Shown: in pieces, positions 8,688 to 15,830 of the stretch
Numbering within the stretch: the first letter of the stretch is position 1
Layout of the letters: each line of letters opens with the position of its first letter
Assembly (NCBI GenBank): GCA_036505215.1
Contig: DASXTW010000114.1
Location: forward strand, 1 to 64,000
Length of the DNA: 64,000 nucleotides
Direction: 5' to 3'
Source of the DNA: DASXTW01 sp036505215
Lineage (GTDB): Bacteria > Actinomycetota > UBA4738
Program-made: the position numbers and the translations under genes
Notes under the pieces: model-generated
What the model saw: the letters and a program-made list of their open reading frames with translations, nothing else
The model's database searches: none
What the model was told of the DNA's origin: nothing

Positions 8688-8716
8688 TTGACACTCGAAC
8701 GTGTGTTCGCTATAAT
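8688..8716 (+). promoter_or_regulatory. Consensus sigma-70 promoter
   Basis: A perfect -35 TTGACA (8688-8693) and a perfect -10 TATAAT (8711-8716) are separated by exactly 17 bp. This is the strongest promoter seen in the window. It drives the DUF222/HNH gene and contains a LexA box in its spacer. Confidence 0.9.
8695..8710 (+). promoter_or_regulatory. LexA (SOS) box
   Basis: TCGAAC-GTGT-GTTCGC matches the actinobacterial/Bacillus SOS box TCGAAC-N4-GTTCGA at 11 of 12 defined positions. It fills the spacer between the -35 and -10 boxes, so bound LexA would block RNA polymerase. Mycobacterial 13E12/DUF222 genes are known LexA targets, which fits the gene downstream. Confidence 0.85.
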
Positions 8717-8752
8717 GTTGTCTTGTTCCCCCCTGACGAGTCGAGGTCTGGG

Positions 8753-9562
8753 GTGCCCGAGCTGAGGGGCTGCACCGAAGAACTGATCGAGGGCATGGAC
8801 GCCCTTCATTCCCACGCCTGCGCCGCCCAGCGGGAGCTGTTCCGCCTCATTGTCGAAGCCGACCGTTATGAGGCCTGGCGGGACTCCGGGGCCCGGGACC
8901 TGGCTCATTGGCTCTGCATGCGCTACGGGATCTCGTACTGGAAGGCCAGCCGGTGGATCGCTGCTGCCCATGCCCTGGAGGAGCTCCCCCTGCTGTCCCG
9001 GGCGTTCGCCTCTGGCGAGCTGGGCATCGACAAGGTGGTCGAGCTCACCCGGTTCGCCACACCCCAGACCGAGGGGAGGTTGATCCGGTGGGCCCAGGGG
9101 GTTTCCTGCGGGGCCATCCGGCACAAGGGAGACCTGGCGCATCGGTCCATCGAGGAGGCCCAAGAGGCCGAGCAGGCCCGGACCCTGTCCTGGTGGTACT
9201 TCGCCGAAAACGCGCGGTTCGGCTTGTCCGCCGAGCTTCCCGCGGCCGACGGAGCGGTGGTGGCCAAGGCTCTGGAGCGGCTGGCCGATCGTGGGCGATC
9301 CGTGCCGAGCACAGCATCACCAGGGCATCGGCCCGTCTGGCCTCGACGTGGAAGTCGTGGTCCTCCCCGGGCATCACCGGGAGCTTTGGTGATGGTGTGC
9401 TCGTTCCACCACAAGCTGGTTCACGATTACGGGTGGACCTTGCGGCGCGACCCGGGAGGAGAGGTCCGGTTGTTCTTGCCAGACGGGACCCGCCACCGTG
9501 CCGGGCCGGGACCGCCCGGTGAGCCGACCGAACGACAAGCTGCTCTTTCAGCCGTGGGGTGA
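8753..9562 (+). pseudogene. DUF222/HNH endonuclease (13E12 family) with an internal inversion and deletion
   Basis: The N-terminal part is a good DUF222 domain (LIEGMDALHSHACAAQRELF through VVAKALERLADR), and the C-terminus keeps the end of an HNH domain (VCSFHHKLVHDYGW). Between them, about 9290-9384 reads as nonsense on the plus strand. On the minus strand it encodes the expected DUF222 continuation, LPVMPGEDHDFHVEARRADA followed by LVMLCSARIA. The segment is therefore inverted in place, and about 100 residues that normally follow, including the first HNH histidine region, are gone. The frame is still open. GTG at 8753 has GAGG 6 nt upstream; a TTG at 8723 is too near the promoter. Normal family members have 400-500 residues. 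A nuclease role is unlikely to survive. Confidence 0.85.
9306..9403. repeat. Short inverted repeat flanking the inverted DUF222 segment
   Basis: Arms at 9306-9322 and 9387-9403 are 16 of 17 bp complementary (TGGTGATGSTGTGCTCG). They derive from two coding sites, LVMLCS and LVMVCS, that would lie in direct orientation in an intact gene. Their present inverted arrangement marks the rearrangement breakpoint region. Confidence 0.75.
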
Positions 9563-9566
9563 CGGC

Positions 9567-10667
9567 TTAGCGGCCGCTCTGCTCAGAGGCCTCCAGCTTC
9601 TCGATCACGGCGTCGGCCACCTGGCTGGTCCCCACGGCCGTGGGGTCGTCCCGGGTGGGCTTCATGTCGTAGGTGAGGGACTCCCCCTCTGCGATGACCT
9701 GGGCGAGGGCCATCTCCAGGCTGTCGGCCGCCCGGTCCTCCCCCAGGTGGCGAAGCATCAGGACGCCCGAGAACATCATGGCCATGGGGTTCACCTTGTT
9801 CATGCCCTTGTACTTGGGTGCGCTGCCATGCGTGGCTTCGAACACGGCTGCCTCGTCCCCGATGTTGGCCCCCGGTGCCACGCCGAGCCCTCCGATCAGC
9901 CCGGCGCACAGGTCGCTGATGATGTCGCCGTACAGGTTCGGTAGCACCAGTACGTCATACTCCTCGGGGCGCTGCACGAGCTGCATCGAGATGTTGTCCA
10001 CGATGCGGTCCTCGAACTGCACGTCGGGATATTCCTGGGCAGCCTCTCTGGCCGTTGAGAGGAACAGCCCGTCCGTGTACTTCATGATGTTCGCCTTGTG
10101 CACCGCGGTGACCTTCTTCCGGTGATAGCGACGGGCATATTCGAAGGCGAACCGTACGATCCGCTGGGTGCCGGAGATGGAGATGGGTTTGATCGAGATC
10201 CCCGAGTCCTCCCGGATGGGCTTGCCGGATAGCTCCGAGAGGAACTCGATGACCTTGCGCGTCTCCGGAAGGCCCTCCTCGAACTCGATCCCCGCGTACA
10301 GGTCCTCGTGGTTCTCCCTGCAGATCACGATGTCGATGTCCTGATACCGCGAGCGGACCCCCGGGTACCACTTGCACGGTCGAAGACAGCAGTACAGGTC
10401 GAGCTCCTTGCGCAGGGCCACGTTGACGCTGCGAAACCCCGTGCCCACCGGCGTGGTGATCGGGCCCTTGATGGCCACGTGGTTGTCGCGGATCGACTGG
10501 AGGACGTGGTCGGGAAGGGGCGTCCCGTACTTGTCCATCACGTCGGCACCTGCCTCCTGCACGTCCCAGTCGAACTCGACTCCGGTGGCTTCCAGGACCC
10601 GGCGGGTGGCCTCGGAGAGCTCCGGGCCCACACCGTCACCGGGGATGAACGTGACCCTGTACGACAT
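9567..10667 (-). CDS. icd: Isocitrate dehydrogenase, NADP-type residues
   Basis: 366 residues in the beta-decarboxylating dehydrogenase family. Converts isocitrate to 2-oxoglutarate. GDGVGPE, substrate loop TGFRSVN (Ser80, Asn82), RENHEDLYAGIEF, HKANIMK and LYGDIISDL are present. At the cofactor site it has ATHGSAPKYKG, with Lys285-Tyr286 matching the NADP determinants Lys344-Tyr345 of the E. coli enzyme, and a TYDM segment for Tyr391. It aligns without gaps to the gene at 3456 over the first 290 residues, but that paralog has Asp-Ile there. The ATG follows an AGGAGGAG ribosome binding site. Divergent from citrate synthase, with 166 bp between them. Confidence 0.93.
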   Translation of the reverse strand: MSYRVTFIPGDGVGPELSEATRRVLEATGVEFDWDVQEAGADVMDKYGTPLPDHVLQSIRDNHVAIKGPITTPVGTGFRSVNVALRKELDLYCCLRPCKWYPGVRSRYQDIDIVICRENHEDLYAGIEFEEGLPETRKVIEFLSELSGKPIREDSGISIKPISISGTQRIVRFAFEYARRYHRKKVTAVHKANIMKYTDGLFLSTAREAAQEYPDVQFEDRIVDNISMQLVQRPEEYDVLVLPNLYGDIISDLCAGLIGGLGVAPGANIGDEAAVFEATHGSAPKYKGMNKVNPMAMMFSGVLMLRHLGEDRAADSLEMALAQVIAEGESLTYDMKPTRDDPTAVGTSQVADAVIEKLEASEQSGR

Positions 10668-10833
10668 CTCGGCTCCTCCTCGAATTTCCGGCTCGCCCGC
10701 CCATGCTAGTGGAACGCACGTGCGCCGAACGGTCGAAGCCGGGCTGGGCAGGAGCGGGCCCAAGAGGGGGAAAGCGAGCAGAAACCTACTCCTTGGTAAA
10801 CTCCAGGAGAATCGGCCTTGTGAGGAGCCGCCC

Positions 10834-11970
10834 GTGACCGTGGAAAAGGGCCTCGAGGACGTCGTCGCGGCGCAGACCGCAATCTCCGACATCGACGGAA
10901 AGCTCGGAAAGCTCTGGTATGCAGGCTATTCCATCGATGACCTGGCCGAGCACTCGACCTTCGAAGAGGTCATGTTCCTCCTGCACCACCTCAGGCTGCC
11001 CAGCCAGGGCGAGCTGGACGAGCTTACCGAGCAGATGGTCAACGACAGAGAGGCCGCCGACTTCGTCATCAGCCTGATGCCGACCCTCGCCGAGCAGACC
11101 TCCCCGATGTCCATGCTCCGCACGGCGATCTCGGCGGCGTCCGCATACGACCCGGATGGATGGGACCAGTCCCCCGACGCCAACTACCGCAAGGCCATCC
11201 GGCTGGTGTCGCTGTTGCCCACGCTCATCGCCTCCTACGACCGGCATCGCAACGAGCTACCCGAGGTCGAGCCGAACCCCAAGCTTCCCCACGCCGCCAA
11301 CTTCCTCTACATGCTGTCCGGCGAGGAGCCCTCGCAGGAGGCGGCCCGAGCCTTCGACATCCAGTTCATCCTGTACGCGGACCACACTATGAACGCCTCC
11401 ACGTTCACCGCCCGGGTGGTGGCCTCCACTCTCGCCGACATCCACTCGGCGGTGGTGGCGGCGATCGCCGCACTCAAGGGACCCCTCCACGGGGGCGCCA
11501 ACGAGCTGGCCATGCGAATGATTCAAGAGATCGGCGAGCCCGACCGCGCCGAGCCCTTCGTCAAGGACCTGTTTGCCCGCAAGGAGAAGATCATGGGGTT
11601 CGGACACCGCGTCTACCGGCAGGTGGACGACCCCCGGGCCACCATCCTGAAGCGCATTTCACAGGAGCTCGGCGAGTCTGCCGGCGACACCAAGTGGTAC
11701 GAGATCTCCCGGGCCGTGGAGAAGGTGGTGTTCGAGGAGAAGGGGCTTCGACCCAACGTCGACTTCTACGCCGGCAGCGTCCTGTATTACCTGGGCCTGC
11801 CCCTCGACCTGTTCACAACAATGTTCGCGGCCGCCCGGGCCGCCGGCTGGACCGCCCACATCCGCGAGCAGTACGCGGACAATCGCATCATCCGACCCGA
11901 CTCCGAGTACATCGGCCCCCGCGACCAGGCGTACGTCTCGATCGAGGAGCGCGAAGAGGCGGCGTCATGA
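10834..11970 (+). CDS. gltA: Citrate synthase
   Basis: 378 residues; condenses oxaloacetate and acetyl-CoA at the entry to the TCA cycle. The key residues are visible: His184 (YADHTMNAS), catalytic His219 (GPLHGGANE), His258 (GFGHRVYRQVDDPRA) and Asp310 (NVDFYAGSVLYYLGLP). Length fits the short type II-like bacterial enzymes, where 2-methylcitrate synthases also fall, so propionyl-CoA could be an alternative substrate. GTG at 10834 is preceded by GAGGAG about 6 nt away. The stop overlaps the start of the CBS-domain gene by 4 nt, so the two are translationally coupled. Confidence 0.95.
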   Translation: MTVEKGLEDVVAAQTAISDIDGKLGKLWYAGYSIDDLAEHSTFEEVMFLLHHLRLPSQGELDELTEQMVNDREAADFVISLMPTLAEQTSPMSMLRTAISAASAYDPDGWDQSPDANYRKAIRLVSLLPTLIASYDRHRNELPEVEPNPKLPHAANFLYMLSGEEPSQEAARAFDIQFILYADHTMNASTFTARVVASTLADIHSAVVAAIAALKGPLHGGANELAMRMIQEIGEPDRAEPFVKDLFARKEKIMGFGHRVYRQVDDPRATILKRISQELGESAGDTKWYEISRAVEKVVFEEKGLRPNVDFYAGSVLYYLGLPLDLFTTMFAAARAAGWTAHIREQYADNRIIRPDSEYIGPRDQAYVSIEEREEAAS

Positions 11971-12431
11971 GGGTCTCCGAGATCATGACCAACGCGGCCG
12001 TGACGGATCAGCCCGACAACACCATTGGCCAGGCCGCCTCGAAGATGTGGAGGCAGCAGACCGGCTCGCTCCTGGTCATGGACGGTGAGGACCTGGTGGG
12101 GATCCTCACCGAGCGTGACGTGCTGAAGGCTGTGGCCACGGGCGCGAACCTCACGGACACGCGAATCTCAGAGGTCATGACCAAGGATCTGGTGACGGTG
12201 GGGCCGCAGACGTCGCTGCGCGAGGCCGCGAAGGTCATGGCGGATCGATGGATCCGCCATCTCCCCGTCATCGACGGAGGCAAGTTGGTCGGCGTTGTCT
12301 CCCAGCGCGACCTGGCGGGGGTCCTGGCCAGCGCGCTCAACGAGCCCGAGCGGCTCGAGGCGCTGGTCGAGGCCTCGGAGCTGGTCCGGGAACGCCGGCT
12401 GAAGCGCATCGAGCACGGCGCCTGGGATTAG
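11967..12431 (+). CDS. CBS-domain pair protein
   Basis: 154 residues made of two CBS domains: MRVSEIMTNAAVTDQPDN to RDVLKAV, then ISEVMTKDLVTVGP to SQRDLAGVL. A charged helical tail (RLEALVEASELVRERRLKR) follows. CBS pairs bind adenosine nucleotides and report energy state. The ATGA overlap with citrate synthase suggests a role linked to that enzyme or to TCA flux, but no partner domain is present and the ligand is unknown. Confidence 0.88.
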   Translation: MRVSEIMTNAAVTDQPDNTIGQAASKMWRQQTGSLLVMDGEDLVGILTERDVLKAVATGANLTDTRISEVMTKDLVTVGPQTSLREAAKVMADRWIRHLPVIDGGKLVGVVSQRDLAGVLASALNEPERLEALVEASELVRERRLKRIEHGAWD

Positions 12432-12481
12432 ACATTCCACGGCTCGACGCTGTGGCTTGACAGCTTCGAGCCGTGGGATGT
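12432..12481. repeat. Long inverted repeat after the citrate synthase operon
   Basis: Two 16-bp arms, 12432-12447 and 12466-12481, match at 15 of 16 positions around an 18-nt loop. The stem could form a strong RNA hairpin ending the upstream operon, but there is no U-tract on either strand. It also marks the left edge of the accessory patch containing mobile-element debris. Confidence 0.7.
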
Positions 12482-12667
12482 CTAGACCGTGCCCTCATGC
12501 TGCCCTCCTCGTAGGCGTCTGGGCGATGTTTGGTCCGGGTGAGTCAGGGTTTACAGGCCGGGAACAGAGTGACGGTGGAATACCGGAGGAGCAGGTGACG
12601 GTCGGAGATATCGAGCCTGAGGTTTCGCCAGGACCAGTCAGAGGCCGTGAGTAAGGGAGGCCGTCCA

Positions 12668-13237
12668 GTGGTTCGCCTTCGCCTTCAATCGGTGGTCGGT
12701 GTCGTCTTCGATCTCGACAACACGCTTCTCATGACGAGAATGATCCCCGATTCGGTTGTTGAGCCAGCCGTTGAGGCGATCTTGCGCCATCGCGGAAGAG
12801 AGCATGTCTCCAAGGAGTGGCTACTCGCACTCAAGAAGGCGCTGTACACAAGGGCGTTCGACGAGGCGGCGCGTGACATGGACCTCACCGATGCCGAGGC
12901 CCGAGCCGGGTTCACAGCCTTCGCCTCGGTAACCCTTCCGCCAGATCTCGAACTCGCCCTGTTCCCGGACGCCAAAGCAGCCCTGGATGAGCTTCAGGTG
13001 GTCCGCCAACGGGGACTTCGCGCCGCTCTGGTCACCCGTGGATTCGCTCGCCTTCAGATGAGTAAGGTCATGAAGCTCGGTCTCCAGCCACTGTTCGACC
13101 GTTTCCTCATCGATGCGATCGACGATCCGCGCTCGCCACGCTTCCCTCAGATCATCAGTACGCTCGTGTCCGAAGAGGGCGCCTGGACACGCGTCCCCGA
13201 CCTAGGTGTGGTGATGCGGGCCCTGCGCGAGGCCTGA
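12668..13237 (+). pseudogene. HAD-superfamily hydrolase lacking motif IV
   Basis: 189 residues. Motif I VVFDLDNTLL and motif II ALVTRGF are clear, with a helical cap between them. After LVSEEGAW, where HAD hydrolases carry the metal-binding GD..xxD motif IV, the sequence jumps to TRVPDLGVVMRALREA, which resembles the very end of the fold. The usual motif III lysine is not evident either. About 40 residues seem to have been deleted in frame, so activity is doubtful. GTG at 12668 is preferred because GGGAGG lies about 7 nt upstream; an in-frame GTG at 12647 is the alternative. No substrate can be assigned. Confidence 0.6.
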
Positions 13238-13285
13238 GTCCTACCCGCTCCTGGGCGGGAGCGGTCGCAGATCGAGCCAGTCGGG

Positions 13286-13518
13286 GTGACTATCCAGACC
13301 TTGGGCAAGTGGCGCAGGCGGTTCATGCACAACACTCCGTACGCCCGGTCGATGGCCGGGGCCACCGGGCCGTCCGAGTCCACGATCAGGCGCATCTGGC
13401 GGGCCTTCGCCCTGGTCCCGCACCGATCCTCGAGGAGGTGGCGCGATTTGCTAAGCGGATCTACGACTCACGACACTGGCAGTCCGCTGAAGAACGGCCC
13501 TTCACAGCGCAATTCTGA
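13286..13518 (+). pseudogene. IS630-family transposase remnant, internally deleted
   Basis: Two pieces of one transposase are joined. In one frame, 13286-13426 gives VTIQTLGKWRRRF and YARSMAGATG, then STIRRIWRAFALVPHR, the helix-turn-helix end and linker of IS630 enzymes. From 13426 the next frame continues with ILEEVARFAKRIYDSRH, the characteristic C-terminal end. The catalytic DDE core of about 200 residues is missing, and the join shifts the frame. The remaining sequence, 13519-13711, holds no recognisable gene. This is a dead element, but it shows the patch 12.4-15.7 kb has taken insertions. Confidence 0.75.
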
Positions 13519-13711
13519 CCAGCGTCAGGACGACGGGCACCCCAAACAACGAGGACGCAGCCGAGTGCTGTTATCACGGTCGCGGCGTGAACCACGGGGC
13601 CCAGATCCGCGCTCCCTGCGGAGATTGCTGGCGTGGCGATGCGGGCGGTATGGTGGCCGAGGCCGAGCCAGAGGTTTCGCGATGACATGCCGGTTCCTCT
13701 TCGTGTGAACG

Positions 13712-14839
13712 ATGCCCACTGAAGGCAAGCGCTGCTTCGTCATCAGCCCGATCGGGGCGGAGGGCTCTGAGGTCAGGAAGCACGCGGACCAGGTTCTCCG
13801 CCACCTCGTCAAGCCCGCCATGGAGCAGTTGGGCATCGAGGTGATCCGGTCCGATGAGATCGCCGAGCCCGGGACCATCTCGAGCCAGATGTTTGAGCAC
13901 CTATTGGGGGACGACCTCTGTGTGGCGGTCCTGACCGGCCGCAATGCGAACGTCTTCTACGAGCTTGGCGTTGCGCACGCCACCGGGCGCCCGGTCATCC
14001 TGCTCATGGACAAGAAGGAGCTGTTGCCCTTCGACATCAAGGACGTCCGTGCGGTCTTCTACGACTTCGATCCCGACGCGCTCGATCAGGGAACGTACGT
14101 GCAACAGATCGTGGCCCATGTCCGAGCCCTCGACGAAGCTGGGTGGAAGGCCGAGGGGCCGGTCGACTTCTCCGCGCTGGCCCAGCAGGGCCGCCAGAAT
14201 CGCTTCTTCGAGACGTTTGCCGAGGACGAAGTGCTGATCCTGATGCCCCCGCGGGACGTCGATAAGATCGTTCCCGGAACGGCGATCCACAGCTTCTTCG
14301 GAGTGATGGAGCTCTCCGAGGCGCTGACCAGGCAGGGCTACCGGGTGCGGAAGGAACGAGCGGACCAGGTCGGGGCCGACGCTCTCAGGATGCCGCTCAT
14401 CTCGGCGGCCGGCCCCGTGTCCAGCAAGGTGTCGAAGTTCCTGCTCAATCAGCCCGAGATCATCTACTCCTTCGGCGGCCCCGACGGGCACACCATCTCG
14501 AGCAATCGCAATCCGGAGTTCGCGATCGACGCCGTTCGGGCAGGTGAGGCGGTCACCCGGGACTTCGGCGTCGTCACCAGAATGCGGAACCCATACAACA
14601 AAGCCCGCGATGCCATCGTCGTGTCCGGCTGCTTCGGGTGGGGAACGCAGGCCGCGCTTCGGGTGCTGACCGACACCGAGAGCCTCGAGTTCCTCACCAC
14701 CATGGGCCAGCACTTCCAGGTCATCTGCACCTGCCTGGTCGACGAGGACAGCGTGGGCACGGACGCTCAACTCCTGGATATCTCCCGGGATCCCTCGATG
14801 GTCAGGCAGACCTTCGTGACCCTCTACGACCGGGCCTGA
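13712..14839 (+). CDS. TIR-like/nucleoside-deoxyribosyltransferase-fold protein with a C-terminal sensor-like domain
   Basis: 375 residues, soluble. Residues 1-125 have the fold of nucleoside 2-deoxyribosyltransferases and TIR-like NAD-processing domains: KRCFVISPIGAEGSE, then SDEI, then RNANVFYELGVAHATGRPV, where Glu84 sits at the catalytic-glutamate position, followed by ILLMDK. Residues 170-375 form a second domain (EVLILMPPRDVDKIVPGTA, IIYSFGGPDG, VVSGCFGWGTQAALRVL) that I cannot name. It resembles ligand- or partner-sensing domains attached to such enzymes. The gene is 6 bp upstream of a dehydrogenase and downstream of an IS630 scar. A role in defence or nucleotide signalling is an inference from architecture and setting. 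No strong ribosome binding site precedes the ATG. Confidence 0.7.
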   Translation: MPTEGKRCFVISPIGAEGSEVRKHADQVLRHLVKPAMEQLGIEVIRSDEIAEPGTISSQMFEHLLGDDLCVAVLTGRNANVFYELGVAHATGRPVILLMDKKELLPFDIKDVRAVFYDFDPDALDQGTYVQQIVAHVRALDEAGWKAEGPVDFSALAQQGRQNRFFETFAEDEVLILMPPRDVDKIVPGTAIHSFFGVMELSEALTRQGYRVRKERADQVGADALRMPLISAAGPVSSKVSKFLLNQPEIIYSFGGPDGHTISSNRNPEFAIDAVRAGEAVTRDFGVVTRMRNPYNKARDAIVVSGCFGWGTQAALRVLTDTESLEFLTTMGQHFQVICTCLVDEDSVGTDAQLLDISRDPSMVRQTFVTLYDRA

Positions 14840-14845
14840 CGCCCG

Positions 14846-15670
14846 ATGCGGCTGCGGGGCAAGGTTGCGGTCGTGACCGGAGGAGCCGGCTCGATCGGTG
14901 GGGGCATCAGCAGGGCACTTGCAGCCGAGGGGGCGGCCGTGTGGGTCGTCGACACCAGTGACGAGGCCGGAGAGGAGGTCGTGGCGGAGATCCGCGACGC
15001 CGGAGGACGGGCGGACGTGGCCAGGGCCGACCTCACCAGCGTGGACGAGGCATCCCGCGCCATCGGCCGCATCGCGGAGGGCGAGGGCAGGATCGACATC
15101 CTGGTCAACAACCTTGGCGGCTCCACCGGCCTGGGCCTGGAAGACCTGGACGAGGAGACGTTCCGGTGGAACATCGATTTGAACCTGAAGTCGGCGCTGT
15201 TCACTACAAAGGCGGTTTGCCCTGCGATGCGGCGCAACGGTCGAGGCTCGGTCGTGTTCATATCGAGCATCAACGCGCTCCTGGGGGGCTTCGGCGAGGT
15301 GGCCTATGCCGCGGCCAAGGCGGGCCTCCATTCCCTCGTGGCCACGCTGACGGCCGAGCAATCGCCCCAAGGGCTGCGATTCAACGCGCTGGCCGTGGGC
15401 TCGGTGCCGGGGAACTCGCCGGTCTGGGTCGGGCGAGAGCACGATGATCCCGGCGTGCTGGACCGGCTCGCCCGGGCGTATCCGCTGCGGAGGTTCGGAG
15501 AGCCGGCCGACGTGGCGAACGCGGTCGTCTTCCTGGCTTCAGACGAGTCGAGCTGGATCACCGGAGCCATCATCCCCGTGGACGGCGGGCTCAGCGCCAC
15601 CGGCGGCCTGCCCGGAGGCCGCTGGTGGACACATCTGCCGGTGGGACCCGACTCACCCACGGGCCCGTAA
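14846..15670 (+). CDS. Short-chain dehydrogenase/reductase
   Basis: 274 residues, classical SDR. The cofactor motif TGGAGSIG (11-18) and Asp36 after strand 2 favour NAD(H). NNLGG stands for the usual NNAG; the catalytic set is Ser140/141 (ISSINALLGG), Tyr154 and Lys158 (YAAAK). The C-terminus carries SSWITGAIIPVDGGLS, then an extra Gly/Pro-rich tail of about 25 residues. It starts 6 bp after the TIR-like gene and is probably co-transcribed. The substrate is unknown. If the neighbour consumes or makes a nucleotide, an NAD-linked partner would be notable. Confidence 0.88.
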   Translation: MRLRGKVAVVTGGAGSIGGGISRALAAEGAAVWVVDTSDEAGEEVVAEIRDAGGRADVARADLTSVDEASRAIGRIAEGEGRIDILVNNLGGSTGLGLEDLDEETFRWNIDLNLKSALFTTKAVCPAMRRNGRGSVVFISSINALLGGFGEVAYAAAKAGLHSLVATLTAEQSPQGLRFNALAVGSVPGNSPVWVGREHDDPGVLDRLARAYPLRRFGEPADVANAVVFLASDESSWITGAIIPVDGGLSATGGLPGGRWWTHLPVGPDSPTGP

Positions 15671-15830
15671 TCCGGCGCTGGATTGTCAGTGATGATGAGT
15701 CTTCTTTGCCTCCTGGTCCAGCTTCTCGATGGTGAAGAGGAGTAGGTGGCCAGGAGTTCGGGGACAGGGATCGCTACCGGGCGATCACCTCCAGTCGGAT
15801 GGATCGCAGGTGGCGGGCACCCGGTCTGGG

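Noticed and set aside
12457..12654. Plus-strand frame of 65 codons after the citrate synthase operon
   Set aside because: Begins inside the inverted repeat, has no ribosome binding site and no protein-like composition.
13238..13285. CCGCTCC-GGGAGCGG hairpin as terminator
   Set aside because: Stable stem but no U-tract on either strand and placed inside disrupted transposon sequence.
15671..15830. Minus-strand reading ending IEKLDQEAKKTHHH
   Set aside because: Short frame with no start codon after the preceding stop; possibly a remnant, not a supported gene.
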